DNA of 64,000 bases from Pictodentalium vernedei (GCA_031216915.1 CM062292.1:68002790-68066789), one strand, 5' to 3'; shown: positions 10,783 through 21,738, counted from the first letter of the stretch. Numbers and translations are program-made. The notes: a model not told the origin generated them from the sequence alone.

Positions 10783-12387
10783 TCTAGGCCCTTTTGGGAG
10801 CCAAAATAAGGCCCCTTTCCTAATGGGGTACATGCTAAAAAATTCCCAGTCTCTAACATGACACACACTATTATACCCAATCTTATACAGTATGGTCTAG
10901 TTACAAAGCCATTGAGCTCTTCTGATAATTAATTCTATTGAAGTGATATCCATTTTAACCTGTGTTTTCTCTGGAAAAGAGCTTTTGGGTGGATTTATGT
11001 TTAGATGACCAATTAAACAATTTTCCCAACACCAAGGAAAAGGCCCCTTTCCAAACCTACTTGGATCAAACACTGCTTCTAGCACTCAACCAGTTAACTT
11101 TCTTAACTTTGAAGTAAATTGTGGTCATTTAAAATTAACCATAAAAAAATATACAAGGAGTTATTTGGTGTTCTGCTACCTGATGAATGGAATGCCACCA
11201 ATAGCTTTACTTGCTTGACCATTAGAATCTGTAATTGGGTGAGTGCTAGAAGCCACTATCATGGCTTTATTGAAAGTGCTGAAAGCCACCTTAGTGGCTT
11301 CACACTATGTGCATTAGCTTGACGTTGGTGCAGCAGTAGATAAATAATGTCCATATAAAATTGTTTGTTGCAATTTATTGGAGAGTACCAGGAGGCACTG
11401 CCCTGCATGCTCATATTGTTTCCAACATGAAAAGTAATTATTCCATGTGCAATGCAATAGATGATCGTTTGCATTCACGTCTGCATTCATTGTTTTACCC
11501 AAATTAAACGTAAACAATAATCATAATAATCCACAAACAAAGCTCAAGCCAATAAAACTTTCCAATTTCCAAATAGCCTGAATAAGCTCTTTCTAAGACA
11601 AAGTTCAACCAACTTCATGTCATCTGGGTTTATATCAAACTCCACATTTACAAACTGTGTTTTCAGTTTCTCAGGAAATGGTCAAAATTGGAATTAAATT
11701 TAATTCAGTGTTGCTTTGAATGGCAGCACCCTCCCATCAAGTGGAAAAGGAGATTGAAGTTTTGTGTGGGCATGGCCTATGAGGTTCCTTTTAACTTACA
11801 CAATTCATTGGTCAATAAAATTTTTAATCACACAAGAACATGTTTCAGAGAAATGTATCATTATTTCAAACAGAATTTTGGAAAACTATGCCTTTTTTAT
11901 TCAGTTATCACTAGGAAACATGATGTGACCTGGTTTTATTTCAACTCTGCAAAGTGGAGAGTGTTTTAATTTATTGCCCCTCAAGTTTAATTATAAGGAA
12001 TGATCGTTTGTTTCTGTCTATTTCTTGAGTTATGAATCCCAAAAAACAAAGGTACTGTGTAAATGGGCATAGCCCTTCCTTATATGAACAAAATCTTACT
12101 AAAGAGCTATCCAATTGGTAGTAGCATGGCGTGTTTGAAAACAAAAACAATACTTGTAGTTCAAATCACCTTTAAAAAATAATTTGGCACTCTAATAGTT
12201 AAAATCAAAACAAAGCAAATCTTCTGTGCATGCATGGACTATAGGGTACCTTGTGGTCCATGATGAACTGCAAATCTCCTCTGACTCTTAAAAGTCAATC
12301 AAACTCTAATAGGTAAGGGGAAATAACTCCTAGAGCACTGACTTGAGTGTTTCAGGATGTTCCAAAAGTAGATGAAATCTTCTCTTG
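10783..12387. other. Sparse region with family D relics
   Basis: Contains GCTTCTAGCACTCAACCAG near 11080 and GAGTGCTAGAAGCCACTATC near 11240, both family D ends, plus a degraded D palindrome arm (TTGCAATTTATTGGAGAGTA) near 11365. No coherent element can be delimited. The frames at 11119-11322 and 11688-11969 show no family resemblance. Nothing else recognised. Confidence 0.4.
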
Positions 12388-12427
12388 TTAACCCTTTACC
12401 TAACACGAAAAGCAGATGACACTTTCA

Positions 12428-14378
12428 AACAAGAGGCCCCACGGGGCCTGAAGTACTCATCTTGTGCAGAACACAATTTAAACAGAGTCCAAGAATGAGT
12501 CTACATTAAGCAAGCCATCTCCATAGGCTACACTGTCAATCCTTGAGTCCCTCAGGAGTGACAAAAATAATCTAGGCATCATGCCTTTTCTTCAGTTGAT
12601 CATAAGTAAAATGTACAGCTCCCCTATGAAGCCCCTTGATACAACCTATGTGGATTAATCTTAGTACCTCTAGAGGGTACTGAATACAAAATTGTTAATT
12701 CTTCAGCAAAATGTCCAATTCTGGCTCCCATAGAGAGCCCAAATATTAACCCAGGCTCTTGATTTGAACACAGTTAAATCTGACTTCCCTAGAGATGTTG
12801 TGTACCGAATATGAAAGCATTCTGACCGTTGGATCTGAAGAAGAGAAATTGTAAAGAAATTTCTTTGAATTGCACTAAGTTCAAATTTGGGCTACCATAG
12901 CGAGCCCAAATATTGCCCTATGGATCCGATTTGAACAAACTTGAATCTGACCCCCCCCACCCCCACCCCCCTAGAGATGTTGTATACCAAATGTGAAAGC
13001 ATTCTGACAAGTGAATCTGAAGAAGAAGATTTTTGAAGAAATTCCCTCATATTGTACTAAGTTAAATTTCATGTTCCCACATGGAGCCCAAATATTAACC
13101 TAGGCACTTGAATTGAACAACCTGGAATCTGACCCCCCCTAGAGATGTTGTATACCAAATATAAAAGCATTCCGACTGGTGGATCTGAAGAAGAAGATTT
13201 TTAAAGAAATTTTCTCATATTGCACTAAGTAAAAATTTGGGCTACCATAGTGAGCCCAAATATATACCTAGGGATCTGATTTGAACAAACTTGAATCTGA
13301 CCCCCATAGAGATGTTGCATACCAAATATCAAAGCATTCTGACTGATGGATCTGAAGAAGAAGATTTTTTTAAATTACCCTCCATATTGAACAAAGATAA
13401 AATTTGGGCTTCCATAGGAAGCCCAAATATTAACCTAGGGACTTGGTTTGAACAATCTAGAATCTGACCCTCATAACAATGATGTATACCAAATATTAAA
13501 AGATTCTTCCCCATATTACCCTATGTTAAAACTTTGGGCTCCTGTAGAGAGCCCAAACATGAACCAATGAGCTTTATTTCAACAAACTTTTATCTGACCC
13601 CCCTATGAATGCTGTATACCAAATATCAAAAGATTCTGATGATTGGTTCTGGAGAAAAGATTTTTTTAAATTTTTGCAAATATGCTGACTCAGCATTTTT
13701 TCGATGCCCATTACAGAACACCCTAACAAAACCGATGGCAATTTTTTTTTACCATTCAATTCTACTGGTCATAAGGATACTTCATACCAAATAAAAGCTC
13801 TCTGTTCCGTGGGGTTTGGGAAATATGGGAGTTTGAAAATATTTCTATTTTTAGCTCCCAGGGTTCCCATGGGGATGCGGGAATTTTTTTTTTTTTGCAT
13901 GGGTCAAGTACTTATGACCCAATACTACCACAAACCAAATTTGGTTCATACCGGACCAACGGTTCAGAAAATAGAAATTTTGGGCGGGGCCAAAAATCTT
14001 ACCCCGCCTATTACAAAGCCAAATATTAAATCACGAACTTCGTTTGAACAAACTTGATTCTACACCTCATATGGAAGCTCCATAGCAAATATCAAGTCAT
14101 TGTACACACTGGTTCTTGAGAAGAAGATTTTTAAAATATTTTGGACCATTTTCCCCCACTCCCTCCCTATGGGGCTGGGCATGCTGAGTTGAACAAAAAT
14201 GAAATGCCCCTTTGGGACCATTACTCACACAAACTTTCACTTGAATTGGCCCAGTGGCTTTGGAGGAGAAGACCAAAACATGGTGTTGACAGACGACGGA
14301 CGACGGACGACAGGCGACGGACGACGGACGGGAAGCGATGAGATTAGCTCAGCCTGACTTTGTCAAGATGAGCTAATA
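12428..14378 (+). mobile_element. Pearl/HINE-like element P2 (1.95 kb)
   Basis: Starts AACAAGAGGCCCCACGGGGC (small hairpin) with CTCATCTTG inside, and ends in a hairpin region TTAGCTCAGCCTGACTTTG..CAAGATGAGCTAA after an ACGG-rich microsatellite (14290-14332). The subterminal CTCATCTTG / CAAGATGAG pair is inverted. The body holds about six ~165-175 bp units marked by GATGTTGTATACCAAAT and GGATCTGAAGAAGAAGATTT, then a unique ~600-bp part shared with P3 (TGCTGACTCAGCA, GGTTCAGAAAATAGAAATTT). Boundaries are fixed to within a few bases by the interrupted MITE around it. No protein is encoded. Confidence 0.8.
14290..14332. repeat. ACGG/GACG microsatellite of P2
   Basis: A run of GACGACGG-type words near the 3' end of P2. 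Comparable GACA/GACGG runs occupy the same position in P3, P4 and P5. Confidence 0.9.
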
Positions 14379-14800
14379 AAATACTTGAAACTCATTTTTT
14401 TCATTTCTGATCACAAAAACATAGCTTAAAACCCCCCCTCATTGGAATGAGCTCAATGAGCTCATTCCAATGAGGAATCATAAGCTATGTTTTTGTGATA
14501 TAAAATGAAAAAATAATGAAAATTGGATAGTATTTTTTTGTGAATAGCACTGGCCGGTTTGGCCGTTACGTTGGGTAAAGGGTTAAAGTAATATAAACTG
14601 GAAACTGGTTCATGAGCTGAAGTGATGACAATAGTGCTCGGACATGAAAGTGAAAGTGTAGCCTGCTCCCTTTCCCCTCCAGGTATCTCTTCTAGCCACT
14701 GGCCAATGAAAATGAGTGCCATCTGTGACCTGTTCTTTGTGAAAGAGAGACCTCAACCCTGTCTCCACTTAACTGGTAGAGTCCTGGAAGCCCATATCTA

Positions 14801-15049
14801 TCAACCCTTTACCCAACGTAATGGCCAAAACCAGCCAGCACTATTCACAATAATCGTCAATTAATTTTCATTATTTTTTCATTTTTGTCTCAAAAACATA
14901 GGTTATGACCCCTCTTTGGAACGGGCTCGTTGAGCTCGTTCCAACGCGGTGTCATAACGTATATTTTTGAGACAAAAGATGAAAAAATGAATTATTCAAG
15001 AATTTTGTTTGCAAGTGTCGTCTGCTTTTCATGTTAGGTAAAGGGTTAA
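14801..15049. mobile_element. Palindromic TTAA MITE, family B
   Basis: Left AACCCTTTACCCAACGTAAT (flank TCAA for TTAA), right CATGTTAGGTAAAGGGTTAA, centre GGAACGGGCTCGTTGAGCTC inside arms CAAAAACATAGGTTATGACC. Subterminal GTCGTCTGCTTTTCATG confirms family B. Confidence 0.88.
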
Positions 15050-15051
15050 TT

Positions 15052-15225
15052 TATTTATTGGTGTTTATGGTCACTTTCAATATCTATGACTACATCATGG
15101 CTGCAACACAGGTATGAAGTAAAGTTTAACGGATGGTTTATATCAATGCCGCTCACTATAGAGGACTTCCCGCCTAGACATTGATTAGAATGGTCCTATT
15201 TTACCAGTACAGTACAGCCGCCATG
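15052..15225 (-). mobile_element. SINE-like repeat, family M (decayed)
   Basis: Begins with the shared SINE tail (TTTATTTATTGGTGTTTATG) and continues with a body (ACTACATCATGGCTGCAACA, AGAGGACTTCCCGCCTAGAC, CCTATTTTACCAGTA) that is not the tRNA/5S SINE body but matches family M at 16515 and 35597. Orientation is inferred from the tail. Confidence 0.6.
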
Positions 15226-15313
15226 GATTGGTCACTTATCGGGTGGGCAGTATTTCCACAGATGAAATAATATTAGATTCCAAACACTAAGTATAGGAAT
15301 AGTCCTAAAAAAT

Positions 15314-15366
15314 TGAATTAATGAAGCACCAGGTACAACCCGGTGGGCCGGTGCTTCATTAATTAA
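15314..15366. repeat. Foldback
   Basis: GAATTAATGAAGCACC and GGTGCTTCATTAATT form near-perfect arms around a ~20-base loop. No terminal repeats were assigned. Confidence 0.8.
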
Positions 15367-15526
15367 AATTTTGCTGCTGATGATTTATATTACCTGGTAA
15401 AGGTGTGTACGGACATCAATGCCCCCATGTGGATTATGCTCAGACTCAGTCCACAGTGACTGTACTGTAAAGCAGAGCTTGTTAACTGCACTAAACAAGC
15501 ACTGCTCCATTTCCCATGGTTCTCTT

Positions 15527-16160
15527 CAGTGTTCAACCGATGATCAGAATCGGCCACCCCAATCGACCAATTTTGGGCAATCGGATGACAAGAGCAATGA
15601 CTCCTGGAACATCGGTTCAGCCGATTGTTGCCAAGCATTTTTTTGTGATGATTCATTAACCACATTTTATTCATATTCCTCAATTGTTCAATTGTTAATG
15701 TAAAATGATGTCAATAATACCATTTAATAAAGTTGAGAAACAACCACAATGTGTATTCTTAATTTCTCTTTATGGGCGGGATATACAAGTTAAACGACAT
15801 GTAAAGCTTACAATTGAGCGTACTTGCGGCAATTGCCATTTCATACCGGAAAAGTGAAGGTTGTACTCCATTGACTCAGGTCGTAGAAAAAATTACCAGT
15901 TGCGTGCACATGGGTAGTAAACGTGGCTCTGAGAGCCACGTTTACTGCCCAAGTGTGCAAGACTGGTAAATTTTACTGGAGCTGAGCCAACGTAGTTTAA
16001 CACTGTGAAATATGTTCAAATTAAAGTAGTTATTTGCGAGTCTCAACTTGTCTAGTAGTGCACAGTATTACAATCGGAATTGTCATCAAAATCGGCCGAT
16101 TGTGAGCTCAAATAACCAGTAATCAGTCAACAGCCATTTTTGGTAATCAGTTGAACACCA
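15527..16160. mobile_element. hAT-like MITE, family I (copy 1)
   Basis: Ends CAGTGTTCAACCGATGATC and AATCAGTTGAACACCA, inverted. Subterminal AATCGGCC/GGCCGATT words are repeated. Centre is a long palindrome (CACATGGGTAGTAAACGTGG / CCACGTTTACTGCCC). The flanking 8-mers GTTCTCTT and GTTCTCAA match at six positions, consistent with an old 8-bp target duplication. Other copies in the window carry perfect 8-bp duplications. Confidence 0.85.
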
Positions 16161-16204
16161 GTTCTCAAGGGGAAATGTCCATATTTGGGCTGTATGCAGA
16201 TGGC

Positions 16205-16390
16205 AGAACTTGGAAGGCTTCATATTCTGTGGATGTGCTCCATATTATCTCTGAGGTTAAGTTATTTAGTTTGTATGGATTTGCCATGTTACATTTTTTG
16301 GGAGGGGACTTATAGGCAACCTCCTATAAACGGGTAACAGAGCAAAGACATGTTAAAACATTTTAAAGACAAAAATATAATTCTACGTGT
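16205..16390. mobile_element. Family D relic
   Basis: TATTCTGTGGATGTGCTCC, ATTATCTCTGAGGTTAAGTT and AGAGCAAAGACATGT match the interior of the complete D copy at 63478-63944. The palindrome is degraded and no TTAA ends are clear. Confidence 0.5.
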
Positions 16391-16514
16391 AGTAAAACAG
16401 AACATGTTTACCATCGTAAAAAAGGACTGGACTCGACCACATTCCAAATGGAATTTTCTTGCAAGGTAGATCAGGGTAACCCATTTATAGTGTGTGCCCC
16501 TCCTACCTCTCCAA

Positions 16515-16519
16515 GATGT

Positions 16520-16550
<31 letters not shown>

Positions 16551-16770
16551 TTGGTGTTTAAGGTCACATACTTCTGAACAATAGCTAATTGTGACCGCAA
16601 CATGGAAATAGAGTCAAGATGAGTCAATCCTTCACACTCATGTTGCCCATTTTAGAGGACTTTCATGCCAAGCACTGGTGATTGAGTCCTATTTTAACAG
16701 TAAAACAGAGCTTGCTTACCAAGAGTAAAAAATCACTGTTTCACTTCCTGGAGATCCCACGGGTGGGGAG
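16515..16770 (-). mobile_element. SINE-like repeat, family M
   Basis: On the plus strand starts with (TTTA)n and GGTGTTTAAGGTCACATAC, the tail shared with the tRNA-headed SINEs. The body follows: GTGACCGCAACATGG, CACACTCATGTTGCCCATTT, AGAGGACTTTCATGCC, AGCACTGG, ACAGTAAAACAGAGCTTGC. The body differs from the other SINEs, so this is a separate family using the same 3' tail. Confidence 0.7.
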
Positions 16771-16950
16771 GGGGGGGGCAGGCCTTTATATTACCCCAAA
16801 TTCAAGCCGGTAGAAGGTGTCCCCACATAAGATGGCCACCAACAGCTTGTTGTAACATTCTAAAATGAAGATATTTGTTAAGAAATACTGGCACCATGTA
16901 AAATAGGTCTTAGAAAGCCCTGTATTATATTCTATTTGTGTGTACATTGA

Positions 16951-17311
16951 CCCGGTTCTCGTCAAATCACCGAAGTTGAGCAACGTCAAGCCCGGTTAGT
17001 TCTTGGATGGGTGACTGTCTGAGCGATTGATTCATCCTTGTGTCCTTGGGCAACGCACTTAACCCTGATTGTCCACATGGGGGCATGATGACGTCATGTA
17101 ATAAGGCATACTGCACATCGATGGTGCACATATCTGCAACAATTCTAACCCTGCCTGTGCTGCAGTGCGGAGTTACGATGTTGGGAGCTGGTCGCTGCTC
17201 GAAGGTTCTCTCCAGGTACTCCGGCTTCCTCCACCCGTAAAACTGTCAACGATGCGATATGACCATGGCTGTTAAAATGTCATTAAACCCTAATAAATAA
17301 ATAAATAAACA
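16951..17311 (+). mobile_element. SINE with 5S rRNA-derived head
   Basis: The head reads CCCGGTTCTCGTCAAATCAC, CGAAGTTGAGCAACGTCAAG and CGGTTAGTTCTTGGATGGGT, clearly the middle of 5S rRNA including its internal promoter (A-box, intermediate element and the GGATGGGTGAC box). The SINE body follows (TGTGTCCTTGGGCAACGCAC, CTAACCCTGCCTGTGC, CTCCGGCTTCCTCCACC), then ATGTCATTAAACCCTAATAA and (AAAT)n. This is a SINE3-type element, not a functional 5S gene: the first ~25 bases and the 3' third of 5S are replaced. Confidence 0.88.
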
Positions 17312-17523
17312 TGTCAGTTGACTAGTCATGTTGTCTCTCATATTTTGGGGACATTTTTTACTTGAATCTGGTGTCCCCAAATTAGACCAATCTAAAGACC
17401 TGAGAGGCCCAAAGATGTTTATGCATCTCATGTTTGGTAATCCTGGTAAAGGAATTATGAATCTAAATTGTTTTCAAGATGAAGAACAATCAGATGGACA
17501 GAAAGACAGAGTCAGGCCTTCAA

Positions 17524-17754
17524 TTAACCCTTTACCCAACGAATCGCCCGCATCTGCCCGTGTAATATGCAAATTCAGCAGTTGAAAAAATATTATTTTT
17601 CAAAAAATTTCAACAAAACTATATCATGTGACCCGTCGAGCTCGTTCCAACGAGGGGTCACATGATATAGTGTGTTGAAATTTTTTGAAAAATTTGAAAA
17701 AATGATATTTAAAATAATAAATTTTGATATCGTCTGCGTTGGGTAAAGAGTTAA
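17524..17754. mobile_element. Palindromic TTAA MITE, family A
   Basis: TTAACCCTTTACCCAACGAA to GTTGGGTAAAGAGTTAA; arms CATGTGACCCGTCGAGCTC. The central palindrome is shortened on the left, so the arms are asymmetric. Confidence 0.88.
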
Positions 17755-17898
17755 GGTTTATCTTAATTCTTCTGGCAGCTCTTTTTCTGCTTTTTGAACA
17801 AAAGAAGGGTGGAGTAATGCATGCACTGAAATATTTACAAGTGTTTGTGGAAAGGTGGAGATGAGCAAGTGATGTATAGAATACTGAAGTTTATTTCA

Positions 17899-18517
17899 TT
17901 TAATCCTTTACCTAATGATTCGGCCGCATCGGCCCACATAATTTACAAACTGAACAGTAGAAAAAAATGAATTTTTCAAAAAAATTTCTACAAAACCATA
18001 TCATGTGACCCCTCATTGGAACGATCTCACCGAGATCGTTCCAATGAGAGGCTCACATGATTTATTTATTTATTGGTGTTTTAAGGTCACATATTTCTGC
18101 ACAATGGCTAATCATGACCGCAACAGTTTTATGGGTGGAGGAAGCCGGAGTACCCAGAGAGAACCACCGAGCAACGACGAGCAACTGTCAGCTCCCCAAC
18201 ATACTAACTCCACACAAGCAGGGTTAGCGTTGGTTGAAGACAGGTGCTCCATCGACGTGCAGTACGCCTTAGTACACAACGCCACCATGCCCCCACGTGG
18301 GCAATGGGGGTGAAGTGTCTTGCCCAAGGACACAACGCGGTTGCCGCAGGTGGGATTCGAACCAAGGACCTCTCGGCTTGCAGCCTGCACCTCTACCAAC
18401 TGAGCCACAGCACCCCTGGCTCACATGATATGGTTTTGTTAAAAAAATTTTAAACAACTGAAAAGATATTAATTAAAATAATAAATTTTGATATCCTGTG
18501 CATTGGGTAAAAGTTTT
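17899..18517. mobile_element. Family A TTAA MITE interrupted by a SINE
   Basis: Left TTAATCCTTTACCTAATGA with centre GAACGATCTCACCGAGATCG. The right arm is broken at 18060 and resumes at 18418 with GGCTCACATGATATGG, ending near GCATTGGGTAAAAG. The interruption is the SINE listed next. Confidence 0.85.
18061..18417 (-). mobile_element. tRNA-headed SINE (complete) inside a MITE
   Basis: On the minus strand the head reads TGGCTCAGTTGGTAGAGGTG (A-box) and GGTTCGAATCC (B-box), a tRNA-derived Pol III promoter. The body follows (TTGTGTCCTTGGGCAAGACA, GCGTACTGCACGTCG, CAACGCTAACCCTGCTTGTG, CGGCTTCCTCCACCCATAAA), then the tail CCATTGTGCAGAAATATGTG and (AAAT)n. Exact 11-bp target duplications GGCTCACATGA lie at 18050-18060 and 18418-18428, within the MITE arm. 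Confidence 0.93.
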
Positions 18518-18519
18518 AC

Positions 18520-19297
18520 TCAGGCCTTTAGATTACCCCAAATTCACAACGTTAAACGCTGTGCCCAAAACACTGAAATGTGCCCAAATTATAAAGAACG
18601 GACAAGCTCTTCTATGTCTTTGCAGTAATTTCGATGAATGTTAAAATAGGTATGGGAATTCCGATTATGATTTAAAAGTTTTGGTGTCAAAGCATGTTTG
18701 AATTGAACTTGCGATATGAGTCTGTCACAGTCACAGTTTACATTAAATGTGAAAAATAAACATGGATACAGTACAATCATCTATACATTGACAGTTCAAC
18801 ATATGAATTATGAAATAATGAATAACAATAATCTGAACTCAACAGTGTCTAGCATTAGCAGTCTATCTGTCCACGTCATGTTTATGAAAGGATGAAATTA
18901 TTCAGCATGAAACAATGTTCAGGTATACTTCATAATAATTATCAGTTGAATTTAGTCTAAATGTATTACCTACAAGCAAGGAAATTGCATTTCAGAGTGT
19001 CAAATTTCCAAATTTTCTCCTACCGGCCGAACCATGATCAGCCCAGAAGGACCGTGGACTACCGACGCTGGCCATGTTGTGCCCAAATTAGACTAATCTA
19101 AAGGCATGGGTTTACTAATGAGCTGCTGTGATGCAACACAGTGCTAGAAACAGGTCTGAAAGCATTTTAAATCCATGGCCCAAGAAAATTCAATTTTATT
19201 GTCATTATCAAGTGGATCATAGTTCTAAAAGAGTTAACAAATGAATTAAAAAAGGTAATCCGAGTAGAGACGATTATTACCTGCCAAAAGTTGAGTA
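18520..19297. other. No feature recognised
   Basis: AT-rich sequence without terminal repeats, palindromes or coding signatures that I can support. It includes one short stretch, CAAATTAGACTAATCTAAAG, that recurs in part near 17379. Confidence 0.4.
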
Positions 19298-19309
19298 ACA
19301 CAGAAGAAA

Positions 19310-19656
19310 GGGGGCACAGTAGGTAGAGGTGCAGGCAGGCTGCAAGCCGAGAGGTCCTCGGTTCGAATCCCAACTGCGGCAACCACGTTGTGTTCTTGGG
19401 CAAGACCCTTCACCCCCATTGCCCACGTGGGGGTATGATGGCGTTGTGTAATAAGGCGTACTGCACGTCAGTGGTGCACCTATCTTCAACCAATGCTAAC
19501 CCTGCTTATGTGGAGCTAATATTTTAGGTAGCTGACAGTTGCTCACCCTTGCTCGGCGGTTCTATCTGGCTTCCTCCACCCATAAAACTGCCGTGGTCAC
19601 GAATAGCCATTGTGCAGAAATATGTGACCTTAAACACCAATAAATACCAAATAAAT
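19310..19656 (+). mobile_element. tRNA-headed SINE (complete)
   Basis: Head GGCACAGTAGGTAGAGGTGC (A-box) with GGTTCGAATCC (B-box); body TTGTGTTCTTGGGCAAGACC, GGCGTACTGCACGTC, AACCCTGCTTATGTGG; tail CCATTGTGCAGAAATATGTG and AATAAATACC. Target duplication ACACAGAAGAAA at 19298-19309 and 19657-19668. Confidence 0.93.
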
Positions 19657-19766
19657 ACACAGAAGAAAAAATCATCTGCCTTATTTCTTCTAATGCAATG
19701 CAGAAGGTGCTTTATTCCACTCAGGGGACGAAAAACTAGTGTTCAATATAGTCTCTGTGGTATTTA

Positions 19767-20015
19767 TTAACCCTTTACCCAACGCAGACGATTTCAAAAT
19801 TTATTATTTTAAATATCATTTTTTAAATTTTTTCAAAAAATTTCAACAAAACCATATCATGTGACCCCTCTGTGGAACGAGCTCGACGAGCTCGTTCCAA
19901 AGAGGGGTCACATGATATGGTTTTGTTGAAATTGTTCGAAAAATAATATTTTTTCAGCTGCTGAATTTGCATATTACGCAGGCGGATGCGGCCGATTCGT
20001 TGGGTAAAGGGTTAA
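19767..20015. mobile_element. Palindromic TTAA MITE, family A (complete, inverted)
   Basis: TTAACCCTTTACCCAACGCA to ATTCGTTGGGTAAAGGGTTA. The GCAGACGAT end is on the left, so it is inverted relative to 2632-2880. Centre GGAACGAGCTCGACGAGCTC; arms match almost perfectly. Confidence 0.92.
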
Positions 20016-20600
20016 ACTGTTCTTATAAATTAGGCGAACAAAACCATCCATCTATCGAAAGAAACAAGATTCAATATCTTATTTGTAAACAGAACTTTCA
20101 AGACATACTTGCATGTACGCTACCTTTCCTTGCTTAATTATATGTTGTATAATGTACCATTCTACTACAATGACAGAAGATATGAAGTCATGTGACTGAA
20201 TAAAAAGAGGCTTTTCCCTCCAACTGTGCCCCTTTCAGTATTTAAACAGTGAATGTAGAATCAATTCATTTTTGATATACACACTGATTGATACTCATGA
20301 TGAGTTAAACATTCCATACAAAACACACAACATGGATTAGCACAACAGGTTACCATTGTACTATTTAAGCCCTTAGTTAATACATTGTCCTTTGGAACTG
20401 ATTTATGTATATACACACCAATTTTATCTTGATGTCTGACACCTTTAGAGGAAGACCTGGGGCTTCTGACCCACAATACATTGTATACCATTTACATGAA
20501 TAATAATGCAGACATTCCTACATTTTTCAAACTAAGGATATTTTTTTTTACAGAATTGCCTATGTGCAGCCAAGACGCCGCTGGAAAGCTGGGTATTGTA
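20016..20600. other. No feature recognised
   Basis: AT-rich, with frames but no family signature, palindrome or terminal repeats that I could support. Confidence 0.4.
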
Positions 20601-20601
20601 A

Positions 20602-21690
20602 CAAGGATTCTTCTGCCCTCTTTAGGAAAGGATCTTGGCCTATGCAATTGGGGAAACTTCGCATCATGAAAGCCCCAACTGGGTATACCGTATTTACTCT
20701 ATGTATTGGGACACTCTATGATTTGGGACACACATTTTTTCAAGAAAACTATACTTTTTTATGCTCCAAAGTTTGGGACATTCAGGAGATTTGTTTCCAG
20801 TTGGCCTGTCGCTAGAAGCAGACGACACTCATAAAAAAAATTCTTGAGTAACTAAAAAGTAACTAAAAATTTTCATTTTTTGCTTCCAAAACATAGCTTA
20901 TGATCCCTCAGTGGAACGAGCGCAATGCGCTCGTTCCAATGAGATATCATAAGCTATGTTTTAGAAGCAAAAAATGAAATTATAAAAAAAAATTGGACGG
21001 CGGTTTTCGTATATGTGATGGAAAACGAATCACACACAACTTTATTCAGCATCAAATCAAGACCAGGCTGTGTTCTTTCCCCATTTTCTAAGAATTTGGA
21101 CACCTGTGAAAATAATTGTTTTTAGCTGTCCCAATACATAGAGTAAATACGGTATGTTTGGGACAAGAACCACACAAAGAATAAGAAATGTTACATACAT
21201 ATTGAACTGAGAACATTAATACAGAAGCTACTACATGTATAGTACATATAGTAAGTTTTATAACAAATAGTCGCATGAAATAATGATCAGTCTCTATAAT
21301 CTCGAGTAAATAAATTATTATACTATCAAATGGTGATGGTATTTATACATTTTCATACATTTCAACAGTCTACATTCTGGGCTTTGCTGTTGTGTTTAGG
21401 CAAGTCTTGGCTGTCTATATGGGCAGCCAAGACATGCCTAGAAACCAACTGACATGGTTCTTGGGATGTAACATAAAGAAAAAACTGCCTGTTGAAGCAC
21501 CTGTTTTTGTTGCAGTAAGAAGAGAAGGAAGTCAAAATTAGACCTTCAAAAGTTCAAGAAGAATTAAATTTTTATTTGAATGAAGGTTGAGATTGGGAAA
21601 TTTTGGGATTCATTGAATTGGATTAAATTGGGAAAATCATGCCAAAATGCCATTGGGAAAGGATCCCATAATTGGCCCCTGTACACAGGG
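20602..21690. mobile_element. Family G MITE carrying a family H MITE
   Basis: Inverted relative to 4536-5067. Begins AAGGATTCTTCTGCCCTC, is broken at 20695 after CCAACTGGG and resumes at 21155 with TGTTTGGGACAAG. It carries the G foldback (21388-21458, GTGTTTAGGCAAGTCTTGGC and complement) and closes with TGGGAAAGGATCCCATAATT. The right limit is approximate. Confidence 0.75.
20696..21154. mobile_element. TA MITE, family H, carrying a family B core
   Basis: Ends TACCGTATTTACTCTATG and CATAGAGTAAATACGGTA, with TTGGGACAC just inside. From ~20820 to 21025 the interior is a family B MITE (GCAGACGACACTC, CAAAACATAGCTTATGATCC, centre GAACGAGCGCAATGCGCTCG). It lies inside family G, so three DNA elements are nested here: B in H in G. 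Confidence 0.88.
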
Positions 21691-21717
21691 TGTGGCTAGA
21701 GGGTTTCAGCTGGGGAG

Positions 21718-21738
21718 AGGGGGGGGGGGGGGGGGGGC
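21718..21738. repeat. Poly-G run
   Basis: About 18-20 consecutive G between GGGGAGAGG and CACCGG. Simple sequence and a likely length-variable site. Confidence 0.95.

Larger units (their letters stand above)
12388..14586. mobile_element. Family B TTAA MITE split by a pearl-like element
   Basis: Left piece 12388-12428 reads TTAACCCTTTACCTAACACG and GAAAAGCAGATGACACTTTC. The right piece resumes near 14378 with ACTTGAAACTCATTTTTTTC, the palindrome around CATTGGAATGAGCTC, GCACTGGCCGGTTTGGCCG and GGGTAAAGGGTTAA. Joining the two pieces matches uninterrupted B copies, so the 1.95 kb between them was inserted. Confidence 0.85.

Noticed and set aside
16951..17030. Possible 5S rRNA gene.
   Set aside because: Only the central part of 5S is present and it continues directly into a SINE body; a second copy at 32401 has target duplications.
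18112..18408. Frames of ~98 codons with cysteine-rich, protein-like composition at 18112 and 33992.
   Set aside because: Both fall exactly within SINE copies with Pol III promoter boxes and target duplications; the frame is a property of the SINE body.
18340..18417. Possible tRNA genes at 18340-18417, 19310-19385 and 34210-34297.
   Set aside because: A and B boxes are present but no acceptor stem or full cloverleaf; each is the head of a SINE.
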